Shown here: in pieces, positions 13,847 to 21,041 of the stretch
Layout of the letters: every line of letters begins with the position of its first letter
Position numbering within the stretch: the stretch's first letter is position 1
IMG/VR virus record: IMGVR_UViG_3300043775_000131
Span: 1 to 21,746 of that record
Direction: 5' to 3' (one strand)
DNA length: 21,746 bases
Origin: a virus
The notes under the pieces: model-generated
Told to the model about the DNA's origin: nothing
The model's input: only the letters and a program-made list of their open reading frames with translations
Databases searched by the model: none
Program-made: the position numbers and the translations under genes

Positions 13847-16045
13847 TTAAAATCTCCCGCGCTGAGCCATCGAGCGCAATTTTACCCCGGTAGTCGATAC
13901 GTAGGCTACTGGAATAGCTGAAAAAATCCAGCCTAAATTGTTTCCTGAGTTTACATTCCCTTCGGCTGTAAAAGCCTGCCACGTAGCGCCGCCGGTAGCA
14001 ATCGAATCTTTTATAGAACAATAGCTTACCGTATTAGCGCCCGAGCTGTCTGAAAGCGTGAACCGAGATCCTGCGGAACTGCTTTGCAACGTTACGAGAT
14101 TACCCGAAGTTCCCGACGCCGTAAATGAAGACACAGTCTGAGTAGTGCCAGCCGTAAAGGTTATGGTGACCGGTTGCGTCGTGTTAGTAATATTATCGAA
14201 TGTATTGCTGCCGGAAATCGTAAGCGCGCCTGCGCCGCCTTGGTTTAGGGTAGCCGCATAAGTATATCCCGCGCCGACAAATGTTTTAGCGCTGGCGGAA
14301 GTCATATTTATTTTTGCTGTCGTGCCCGTGCTTGTGAACCCAGATCCTGTCGAGTTCCACGCCGAAGCCCCGGAGCCAGCAACAGTGATTTGCCCATTAG
14401 TGCCGAAAGTGATCGCGCGGGTAACAGAACCAGTATTCGTAAAAGTTCCGGTCGTATAGGTTTTGCCATTTATGTCAAAAGTGCCGCTGGTCAGAGACGT
14501 AGCTAATGTCGCGCCTATAGCCGTATTATCCTCCAGACGAACTATGCCGCCGACATTGTTGATTGTCCAAGGTTGCGTAAATGTTATCCCCGCCGACGTG
14601 ATAATTTGCGTAGCGCCGCGACCGGCGAATGTAATCGCCCCAGTGCCAGAAAGCGTTAACGACGAGAATAGTGTTATACTTCCGTAAATAGGAAACGCAT
14701 TCGTCCCCGTTGCAAGGGTAAAGGCTGTCGTTCTATTCGATATGCCGTCGGCCATCTGAATAGAGCCGATATTCCAAACATTGTTGATTGTCACGGTTCC
14801 GGCCGAGCCAGCTTCCGTGAAAGTGGCGGTGTCCTGTGCAAGCGGGAAATTATTGGCCGCAGGAATTCCGTTGTTTGTGGTAGCCCAGCCCGTAGCAGAC
14901 CAGTTTTGAGCGCCGGCAAGGTTCCAATACCGCGAGACACCAGCGGCAAATGTTATGCCGCTGTTATTTTTGCAATCGCCATAGCGATAGGTCCTAGTCG
15001 TATCATCGGGGAACGCCGCCGTTGAACCGCCTGCTTGAACTATCGCGACATCTCTGAAATCGACATCGTAAACAGCCGCAATCGTTGAGCTTGCGCCGCT
15101 CATAGTTATTGTGCGCTGAGTGCCTAAAATATTGCTAAAAAACAGAATGCGTCTGACAGCAGAGACGGATGAGGTTGTGCCAAGCGTCAGCGTGCCTGTC
15201 ACGGTCATATTTGCGCCAAATGTAATAAGACGAACGCCGTCTGCCGACCGAGCGGTAAACGTCAAGTCTTTGAATGTGTTCGCCCCGGTTATTGCAGTAG
15301 TCCCACCGCCGCTATTGGTGAATGTGAAATTATTAAAAGTAACGCCACCGCCCGTAAGGCCCGGCGTGCCGGTTCCGCAGGTTATTGTTGACCCACCAGC
15401 ATTAAACGTGAGGTTTGTGGTCGTGCCTGTGTCCCAAACAGTTCCATTAGACGCAGCTCTGGCGAGCGTTACAGTAGATGCTGAAGCGCCGAAATCAAGC
15501 GTCCTGACATTAGAGTTACTGCTTTGTATTGTAAAAGCAGTAAGATTATTACTGTTTGTTTTAAACGATCCATTTGTGACAATCAATGACCCCGCAGCAT
15601 TTGTGCCTACAGTCAAAGCACCGCCAAGTGTCCATTCGCCGTCTACACCATCAAATATCACGTCGCCGCCGGTAATCGTCACCGCATTTGTGGTGATCGT
15701 TTTTCCGACTGAAGTGGCGGCAAACGTAATGTTGCCAGTGTAAGTCCTTGCGTAATAGGTTGACGTAGCGTTTGACCATGAGCCATACACGGAAAGAGCG
15801 GCTATGCCGGCCAAAGTCATTTTATTCGCGGCGTTTGTTATGCCGCTGGCGTCGAAATTGGCGCATGTCGAAGTAACGTCAATAGTTACCGTAAAAGTCC
15901 CCGCCGTAGACGCATCGACAAAGAACACATTATCGGCTGAAGTCGGCGCATTTGCGGGCGTAGTTCCGCCAGTACCACCTACACGCCAATGATTTGTATA
16001 ATCCGACCAATTACCGGTGCCGGCGATCCAATAAAAGTCAGCCAT
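13847..16045 (-). CDS. Large repetitive beta-rich (beta-solenoid-like) surface protein
   Basis: A 732-aa protein dominated by Thr, Ser, Gly, Ala and Asn with little charge. It begins ADFYWIAGTGNWSDYTNHWR and continues PTSADNVFF, a start I recall from long phage and bacterial beta-solenoid proteins. The body is dense in short strands of the type TGTLTLGTTSSV, ITFAGRGATQIITSAG and LTISGSNTFDNI, suggesting a parallel beta-helix. The C-terminus ends with a basic GVKLRSMAQRGRF tail. No catalytic motif is visible. It lies next to the tailspike and has low GC, as the tailspike does. It could be a second adhesin or a long fibre. The start overlaps the 62-aa gene by 8 nt and has a GAGGA ribosome site. 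Confidence 0.65.
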   Translation of the reverse strand: MADFYWIAGTGNWSDYTNHWRVGGTGGTTPANAPTSADNVFFVDASTAGTFTVTIDVTSTCANFDASGITNAANKMTLAGIAALSVYGSWSNATSTYYARTYTGNITFAATSVGKTITTNAVTITGGDVIFDGVDGEWTLGGALTVGTNAAGSLIVTNGSFKTNSNNLTAFTIQSSNSNVRTLDFGASASTVTLARAASNGTVWDTGTTTNLTFNAGGSTITCGTGTPGLTGGGVTFNNFTFTNSGGGTTAITGANTFKDLTFTARSADGVRLITFGANMTVTGTLTLGTTSSVSAVRRILFFSNILGTQRTITMSGASSTIAAVYDVDFRDVAIVQAGGSTAAFPDDTTRTYRYGDCKNNSGITFAAGVSRYWNLAGAQNWSATGWATTNNGIPAANNFPLAQDTATFTEAGSAGTVTINNVWNIGSIQMADGISNRTTAFTLATGTNAFPIYGSITLFSSLTLSGTGAITFAGRGATQIITSAGITFTQPWTINNVGGIVRLEDNTAIGATLATSLTSGTFDINGKTYTTGTFTNTGSVTRAITFGTNGQITVAGSGASAWNSTGSGFTSTGTTAKINMTSASAKTFVGAGYTYAATLNQGGAGALTISGSNTFDNITNTTQPVTITFTAGTTQTVSSFTASGTSGNLVTLQSSSAGSRFTLSDSSGANTVSYCSIKDSIATGGATWQAFTAEGNVNSGNNLGWIFSAIPVAYVSTTGVKLRSMAQRGRF

Positions 16046-16226
16046 TATTGCTATCCTCTGGCGGGTTAGCGATTAGCAACCATGCTTCATAACGAGAGGC
16101 TTTTTCGGCTTCAATATCTTCAGGGCTCATCGTTCTGTAAACGCTCTCTGGTAGCACTATAGCGTCTCTATAGATTAAAGGTTCCGCGCCCATTACAAAA
16201 TCAATCGAAACAGATTTGTCAGCCAT
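16038..16226 (-). CDS. Small hypothetical protein between the two adhesin genes
   Basis: A 62-aa acidic protein (MADKSVSIDFVMGAEPLIYR, then LPESVYRTMSPEDIEAEKAS, ending NPPEDSNNG). No signal peptide, membrane helix or known motif is seen; the second half is probably one amphipathic helix (AEKASRYEAWLLI). It begins 11 nt after the tailspike gene and overlaps the 732-aa gene. Small genes in such positions are sometimes fibre-assembly chaperones, but nothing in the sequence proves this. The ribosome site (GAGAA) is weak. Confidence 0.55.
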   Translation of the reverse strand: MADKSVSIDFVMGAEPLIYRDAIVLPESVYRTMSPEDIEAEKASRYEAWLLIANPPEDSNNG

Positions 16227-16237
16227 TTATGTTCTCA

Positions 16238-17992
16238 TCAGTTGTAGACGGCTACATTAATGTTAGCAGAGTCAACGATTGAGCCGGATTGATTCTTTAT
16301 CGCTATATCGAAACCATTAACCGAGTAGTTTTGCACGGTTATTCCTAGCGCGCTATTACCGCCGGGAGACGCGGATATAACGGGTATAAAGGCCGTGTTA
16401 ACTAATTTATGGCTAAATGTGACCGTATAATCCCCGGTCCCGTTACGAACAACGGAACAATTTTTTGCTTTAGTCACCGCGCCCGATGTTCCATTAAACG
16501 CAAGAACAGCTACCGGCGCTAATTCTTGAGAAGGAACGCCTTGTGATGCGTCCCATTCAATCCCCATATTATAGTTATTGTTGGCGACGCAATTTGGCGT
16601 AGCAAAGTATAGTGGCGTTGCGTTAAGCGCGTTAAACGAGGTGCAATTCGTCACCGTGATTTGTGATTGGCCATTATTGGTGGGGGAATAATAAGTTTTG
16701 ACGGCGTATGTGTTAGCCGCCGATGCCCCCGTCGTGAAAGAACAATTAGTTACAGATATGCCCCTATTATTTATGCCGATGTCTATACCTGCGCTATTCG
16801 AAAGCGGTGTAAAGATGTAGCTATTTGTGACATATATGTGGGTGTAATAGAACGGTGCTGTAGCAGCGTTGACCGGGCCGATTTCGATACCTTTTGTGCC
16901 CGTAGTGCAAGCAAGCCAACAATTATCGACCAAAATTACGTTAGCCGCCGAAGTGTAAATACACGACGCTTTTATAAGGTCGATAATGCAATTAGATACG
17001 TTTAGTGACAAGAATCCGGTCGTATAAATGCCGTAGCTCGCGCTTGCAAGAAGCGAGTTTGAAAGCATAAGTCCTTCGCCTCTTACGCCGGCGGGAGTCT
17101 TTTCTGTCTGGATACAATACGTATCTGCGGTAAATCTACTGTCGTCTATCCTGTTATTAACACTCTGCCCATATAAACGAACGCCTGTAAGACAGTTTAC
17201 TGTCTCAAGGTTAATAACAGTAGTGTTCCATGTGTATTCTAAATTAATGCAGACATTAAACCCACGCACAGACACGCCTATTAAATCAACATTACTGACA
17301 ATACTTCCGGCAATACCTTGACAATCTATGCCGGTATTTATTTTCGGGTCTATGGTAGAACCTGAAAACGCTATAATAGTCATATCGCGGAATATTACAC
17401 CGCTGGTGCCGGCAGGTAGTTGGAATCCGTTGCAATCTTGCGCGCGGATATAAGATATAGCGTCTCCATCACCACTAAGCTGTATTTGAGATGGGACAAT
17501 TATCGCAGATGTAATTTTATAGTAAGAACTTCCCGTGTCCTGCGCGACGCGGGGAAAAGTTACTATTCTATAGCCTGACGAAGCGGCAGCACTAATAGCC
17601 GTTTGAATAGCCACTGTGTCGTCGGTAGTGCTATCGCCTTTTGCGCCGAACATACGAACAGACACGGCGTCGCCGTCTATAACACGTATCCAAGCACTAT
17701 TAGACGTTCCGCCGTTAGCCGTGATTACGGAGCCACCATTATCAGTATAAGTACCGCCAGTTACGCCATAAAATTGCCCGCCGCCGCCATCGCCGGCGGC
17801 ATAATAACCTTCCACATAGATGGACGCACCAGCGAATGGCGTAGCGTTACGCAACGCGGCGACACTAGCCGCTGTCGCCGCACCGCCAACTGGAGCCTGA
17901 ACGGTTACGCCGTTCTGCACTACAGGAAATACTTCAGCGCCGGATAATGGCAAAGACGCTTGTGGAAGCTGGGATATTTTTACGTCGGCCAT
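16238..17992 (-). CDS. Tailspike with pectate-lyase-like right-handed beta-helix
   Basis: A 584-aa protein. Residues 4-35 (VKISQLPQASLPLSG, FPVVQNGVT) form an N-terminal module shared with the 331-aa fibre. Residues about 55-108 (IYVEGYYAAGDGGGGQFY, WIRVIDG) and 110-133 (VSVRMFGAKGDSTTDDTVA) are the well-known entry to pectate-lyase-3-type beta-helix domains. About 135-480 shows helix coils rich in Asn/Cys/Ile turns (VTNCSF, VSNCIIDL, ITVTNCTSF). About 490-584 is a beta-sandwich tip (GDYTVTFSHKLVNTAFIPVI ... GFDIAIKN). Such spikes bind and often cleave or deacetylate host polysaccharide; I cannot assign catalytic residues. Unusually for a P22-type genome, it lies between portal and scaffold. 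Confidence 0.87.
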   Translation of the reverse strand: MADVKISQLPQASLPLSGAEVFPVVQNGVTVQAPVGGAATAASVAALRNATPFAGASIYVEGYYAAGDGGGGQFYGVTGGTYTDNGGSVITANGGTSNSAWIRVIDGDAVSVRMFGAKGDSTTDDTVAIQTAISAAASSGYRIVTFPRVAQDTGSSYYKITSAIIVPSQIQLSGDGDAISYIRAQDCNGFQLPAGTSGVIFRDMTIIAFSGSTIDPKINTGIDCQGIAGSIVSNVDLIGVSVRGFNVCINLEYTWNTTVINLETVNCLTGVRLYGQSVNNRIDDSRFTADTYCIQTEKTPAGVRGEGLMLSNSLLASASYGIYTTGFLSLNVSNCIIDLIKASCIYTSAANVILVDNCWLACTTGTKGIEIGPVNAATAPFYYTHIYVTNSYIFTPLSNSAGIDIGINNRGISVTNCSFTTGASAANTYAVKTYYSPTNNGQSQITVTNCTSFNALNATPLYFATPNCVANNNYNMGIEWDASQGVPSQELAPVAVLAFNGTSGAVTKAKNCSVVRNGTGDYTVTFSHKLVNTAFIPVISASPGGNSALGITVQNYSVNGFDIAIKNQSGSIVDSANINVAVYN

Positions 17993-18004
17993 TGCTGAAT
18001 CCTA

Positions 18005-18361
18005 TTAAGCCAGGAATTTCAATTTATACAGAGTTTTCAGATACAAGCCAACTATCTCGTCGACAATGTTTTGAATGGCTGTGTCGTCGCCAAACTCTTC
18101 GCGGCCTTTTTCGATCTTTTTCAGCGAATCTTCAAGAAATTCAACAACATTTCCTGTTTTTTCGGCTGAATGCAACGTAATCGGTCCGATCAGCCCATGC
18201 CGACCCTGATAGATTTCCACCAAATCATCGGCTAAATCTATGATTTTAGGGTAAAAATGGCCCAGAGCCTTGTGTTTGGCGTAAGACCGCGTGTTCAGAT
18301 GCACAGAATGGGTTACATCCCGCGCCAAGAATAGTTGGCCTACAAAATCAGCGCAACTCAT
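18005..18361 (-). CDS. DUF5856-like protein, all-alpha, unknown function
   Basis: A 118-aa predominantly helical protein (FVGQLFLARDVTHSVHL, SYAKHKALGHFYPKIIDLAD, EIYQGRHGLIG). Histidines and acids are spaced along helices, reminiscent of ferritin/Dps-type bundles, although the ferroxidase set cannot be shown. I recognise the pattern as that of the DUF5856 family, found in phage and bacterial genomes next to portal genes. ATG 18361 overlaps the portal stop (ATGA), so it is probably translated with the portal. Spot GC is near 47 percent, much below the portal gene, so the composition shift begins here. No role is known to me. Confidence 0.65.
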   Translation of the reverse strand: MSCADFVGQLFLARDVTHSVHLNTRSYAKHKALGHFYPKIIDLADDLVEIYQGRHGLIGPITLHSAEKTGNVVEFLEDSLKKIEKGREEFGDDTAIQNIVDEIVGLYLKTLYKLKFLA

Positions 18362-20490
18362 TGCTCAAACCCCGGTAAGACCTGCTGTTGCGGCATATTT
18401 GGCACGATGTCGCCCATGTCCAGCGCCGCCGCGATGGTTCCCTGCACAATATCTTGGATCTGTTCGGGCGTCATAGCCGGCTGCGTGACCTGAATCCGTT
18501 TCGTTTCAGCCTCGTAAGCCTTGATCTGGCTATTCTGCTCGTCAATCGCCAGTTTCTGCATGTCGTAGGACTGCTGGAGCTGCGCGATCATCGCCGTAGT
18601 CTGCTCCATCTGATTCGCCATGTCGTTCATCTGAGCGCGCATCATCTGCGCTTCAGGCGACTCGTCAGAGCCTTCCAGCACCTTCGGATCGAGGATCTTG
18701 GCAAACCGCGCCGCCATCTCCTGAGCCCCCGGCCAATCCATGTTCTTGATGAACAGATCGCCCGCGACTGACCAAAGCTGCGGATTGGACTGAAGAATGG
18801 TCGCCATCGCGTCCATGGACTCCTGCCGCTTGGTCATGTAGCTCGGGCCGGTCGTAACCATCACGTCATACAAACCAACATTCGGGTTGTAGATTTTGTC
18901 GATGGTCTCGCCCGTAATCGGATCCTTGATAATCCGCACCGGCTCGGGCTGCACAGGATTGATCTTGACCATCCCGACTTCGCCATCGATGCCGACGATC
19001 CGCGCGACGCGCTGAGTGTCGTAGATCTTCGGGATAAGGTCGACCATCTGCCGCGTGATATACCGCACCGCGCGACTCATATTGTCTACGTAATGGAACG
19101 TTGACGTGTCGCCCTGCCGTTCCCGTGCCAATATAGCACGACCCGTTCTTTCGTTACTGGTCGCACCAATTGAACTGTCGTATTGACCCGTTGTCGACTT
19201 AATGTCTTCGCCAGCACCCATCTTGGCCTGTATGAGGCCGGTTTGCGCCAGAGGCGGCTGAGCGCGCTCGGGCAACGGCAGAGGGCTTCCAGCTCCGTCA
19301 GTAACATCCGGGTTGACCTCCAGATACGGCCAGTTGTTCGTATTGGCCGTCTTCCACTGCATCTCATAGCCTTCAAACTGGCCGCCGTAGCCAATGAAGG
19401 GCGCTTTTGGGGCCAGCGCAAGCATCTCTGCTTCCTGACTGACCCAGTAGTTATACATGCGCTGCGCGTCTTTTGCGTTGCGCACCAGACCGGAAATGTA
19501 GAGCTGGCCGTCAACCTCGAACTCATTACCGATGACGCGGACGACCGGGATCCACTTACCCGCCCAGTCCCGCTCTTCGAGGATCTCGTAGCCGTTGGTC
19601 TTGACCCACTTCACCTGCCGGCGGTCGCTCTGCCGGCTGCGTAGCGGCTTACCGTAGGCTGACTTCAGCCGCTTGTCCTCCGGCGTGCCGTCGAACGCCG
19701 TGATGTTGTCCGGGTAGAGGTTCAACGTCGCCTTTTTATGCTCGACGTAGAAATATTCCGCGATGCGGATGGTCTCCTGCGACAGCCACATACTCAGCGA
19801 CTGATCGCCGACGCCCTGCGCCATCATCGTTGAGATCGGCGTCGCGTCTGGATACAGCCGCTCATATTCCGACTTGGCGATGTCTTCCGTGATGAAACAC
19901 CATTCCGCGTCTGACCCGCACGGATCCTGAATCATCGGATCCATATAGACGCTGAAACTGTTTCTGACCCGGACGATTTTAATGTCCTGATCGAACGAGT
20001 CCTCGCGACAATATTCCGTTATCAGGCGGATATAGCCCTCGCCATACGTGACCTGATTGTCGCAGGCCGTGTCATAGGCCACGTCCGCGTCGGACAAATA
20101 TTCGATGTGCTTGATAATGCCGTCGAACACCTCGGCTACCGCCGGGTCCGCGTTTTCGTCAGCCGGTATGACCTTGCCCTGCGGCCGATTCTGCCGCTGC
20201 TCGTTGGTCACGAGCCGGACGTGCTGCGGCAGCTTGTTGATCGTCAGGCACGGGCGCGCGTTGATCGTCTGCCCCTGCACCGCGCCGCGCGTCGCCAGCA
20301 CGTCCGCCGGCCACTGCCACTGATTGTCTGGCGAGCCCGCCATAAACCGCAGATCGTCCAGCTCGTCCTCGCGAGTGTCGCTGTAGGCGGACATCGCCAC
20401 CGTAAAGCGATGCCGCAGCGTCGACAGGCGCTCGTCGCCCTCGTCGGCGCTGGCTACCTTGCCGGCGTCCCTGACATCACTTGCAGCCAC
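18358..20490 (-). CDS. Portal protein, P22 gp1-like
   Basis: A 710-aa protein from GTG 20490, close to P22 portal (725 aa). GTG 20490 is chosen because AAAAAGG lies just upstream; the open frame extends to 20541 only through a TTG inside the upstream gene. Family-typical segments are DLRFMAGSPDNQW, RPCLTINKLPQHVRLVTNEQ, RQNRPQGKVIPADENADP, NQVTYGEGYIRLITEY and FSVYMDPMIQDP. The C-terminal about 90 residues are Gln/Met-rich coiled coil (MRAQMNDMANQMEQTTAMIA), matching the barrel helix of P22 portal. It forms the dodecameric ring at one capsid vertex through which terminase drives DNA and to which gp4-like proteins bind. It overlaps the preceding gene by 14 nt. Confidence 0.92.
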   Translation of the reverse strand: MAASDVRDAGKVASADEGDERLSTLRHRFTVAMSAYSDTREDELDDLRFMAGSPDNQWQWPADVLATRGAVQGQTINARPCLTINKLPQHVRLVTNEQRQNRPQGKVIPADENADPAVAEVFDGIIKHIEYLSDADVAYDTACDNQVTYGEGYIRLITEYCREDSFDQDIKIVRVRNSFSVYMDPMIQDPCGSDAEWCFITEDIAKSEYERLYPDATPISTMMAQGVGDQSLSMWLSQETIRIAEYFYVEHKKATLNLYPDNITAFDGTPEDKRLKSAYGKPLRSRQSDRRQVKWVKTNGYEILEERDWAGKWIPVVRVIGNEFEVDGQLYISGLVRNAKDAQRMYNYWVSQEAEMLALAPKAPFIGYGGQFEGYEMQWKTANTNNWPYLEVNPDVTDGAGSPLPLPERAQPPLAQTGLIQAKMGAGEDIKSTTGQYDSSIGATSNERTGRAILARERQGDTSTFHYVDNMSRAVRYITRQMVDLIPKIYDTQRVARIVGIDGEVGMVKINPVQPEPVRIIKDPITGETIDKIYNPNVGLYDVMVTTGPSYMTKRQESMDAMATILQSNPQLWSVAGDLFIKNMDWPGAQEMAARFAKILDPKVLEGSDESPEAQMMRAQMNDMANQMEQTTAMIAQLQQSYDMQKLAIDEQNSQIKAYEAETKRIQVTQPAMTPEQIQDIVQGTIAAALDMGDIVPNMPQQQVLPGFEQ

Positions 20491-20629
20491 TGGATTTACC
20501 TTTTTTCGCCGCCGCGCGCTTGGTCGAGTAGGCAATCGCAACCGCCTGTTTCTGCGGCTTTCCAGCCTTCATCTCAGCCTTCACGTTCTTGCGGAAGGCT
20601 TCTTTGCTGGTAGATTTCACGAGCGGCAT
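20477..20629 (-). CDS. Very small basic phage protein (50 aa)
   Basis: ATG 20629 to TGA 20477 encodes 50 residues: PLVKSTSKEAFRKNVKAEM, then KAGKPQKQAVAIAYSTKRAA and a lysine-rich end with one cysteine. The NVKAEMKAGKPQKQAVAIAY core is a recurrent motif of small proteins beside phage portal and terminase genes and reads as a helix-turn-helix-like hairpin. Start and previous stop overlap (TAATG), and it overlaps the portal start by 14 nt. The high lysine content suggests binding to nucleic acid or to an acidic partner during packaging, but the function is unknown. Confidence 0.72.
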   Translation of the reverse strand: MPLVKSTSKEAFRKNVKAEMKAGKPQKQAVAIAYSTKRAAAKKGKSSGCK

Positions 20630-20790
20630 TACTTTTTCCTCGTTTTGGCTGACTGTTTGAACGCCTTGGCCGTCGGCGCGCCCTCAGCGCCCGGTTTGCG
20701 CATCTTCTCGCCCGAGCCGGCCTTGATACGCGCCCGTTTGGCGTGGATTGCAGCATACAATCCGGGGCTTCCGGGCTTTTTCACGGGCAT
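20629..20790 (-). CDS. Very small basic phage protein (53 aa)
   Basis: ATG 20790 to TAA 20629 encodes 53 residues: PVKKPGSPGLYAAIHAKRAR, then IKAGSGEKMRKPGAEGAPTA and a KAFKQSAKTRKK end. About a third of the residues are Lys or Arg. The GLYAAIHAKRARIKAGSGEKMR part is familiar from small genes between terminase and portal in podoviruses. A GGAG ribosome site lies upstream of ATG 20790 within the preceding gene, which it overlaps by 10 nt. A short shadow frame covers the same DNA, but this frame has the ribosome site, the couplings and the typical composition. Function unknown. Confidence 0.72.
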   Translation of the reverse strand: MPVKKPGSPGLYAAIHAKRARIKAGSGEKMRKPGAEGAPTAKAFKQSAKTRKK

Positions 20791-21041
20791 TTCCATCTCC
20801 GAAGACTAGCTTTTGCGCGCTCGCCATTCTTGGCTTTAGCTGCGACGGAGCCCATACGGGCACAAAATGACGCCTTCCGGCCCTTGTCAGCCTCAGTCTT
20901 GGGGTTGGGCGCAGGAGCCTTCAGCTTGCTCCCCGTCGCCGCGTTATACTTGGCCCTGCCCTTCGCGGTCAGGCCAGCGCCCGCCTTGGTGGACAGCTTC
21001 TCACCACGGCCAACGGACAGAGAAACAGATTTTTTAGCCAT
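20781..21041 (-). CDS. DUF6321-like small basic protein
   Basis: An 86-aa protein from ATG 21041 (MAKKSVSLSVGRGEKLS). The segments GLTAKGRAKYNAATGSKLKAP and RKASFCARMGSVAAKAKN with ASLRRWKC at the end match the phage family I recall as DUF6321. It is strongly basic and has two cysteines near the C-terminus. The frame extends to a TTG at 21056, but the TGATG junction with the terminase stop makes ATG 21041 the likely start. It sits between terminase and portal together with two other tiny basic proteins, so it may take part in packaging or in virion DNA binding; this is inferred from context. Confidence 0.75.
   Translation of the reverse strand: MAKKSVSLSVGRGEKLSTKAGAGLTAKGRAKYNAATGSKLKAPAPNPKTEADKGRKASFCARMGSVAAKAKNGERAKASLRRWKCP

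Noticed and set aside
15120-15743. 207-aa plus-strand frame inside the 732-aa gene
   Set aside because: Val/Pro-rich translation of the antisense of Thr/Asn-rich codons; no start context or domain.
20491-20541. Upstream extension of the portal to a TTG at 20541
   Set aside because: The extension lies wholly within the 50-aa gene and lacks a ribosome site, while GTG 20490 has AAAAAGG just upstream.
20574-20756. 60-aa minus-strand frame across the two tiny basic genes
   Set aside because: It is very Arg-rich and crosses both small genes in another frame. The 53-aa and 50-aa frames have ribosome sites, coupling overlaps and familiar motifs.
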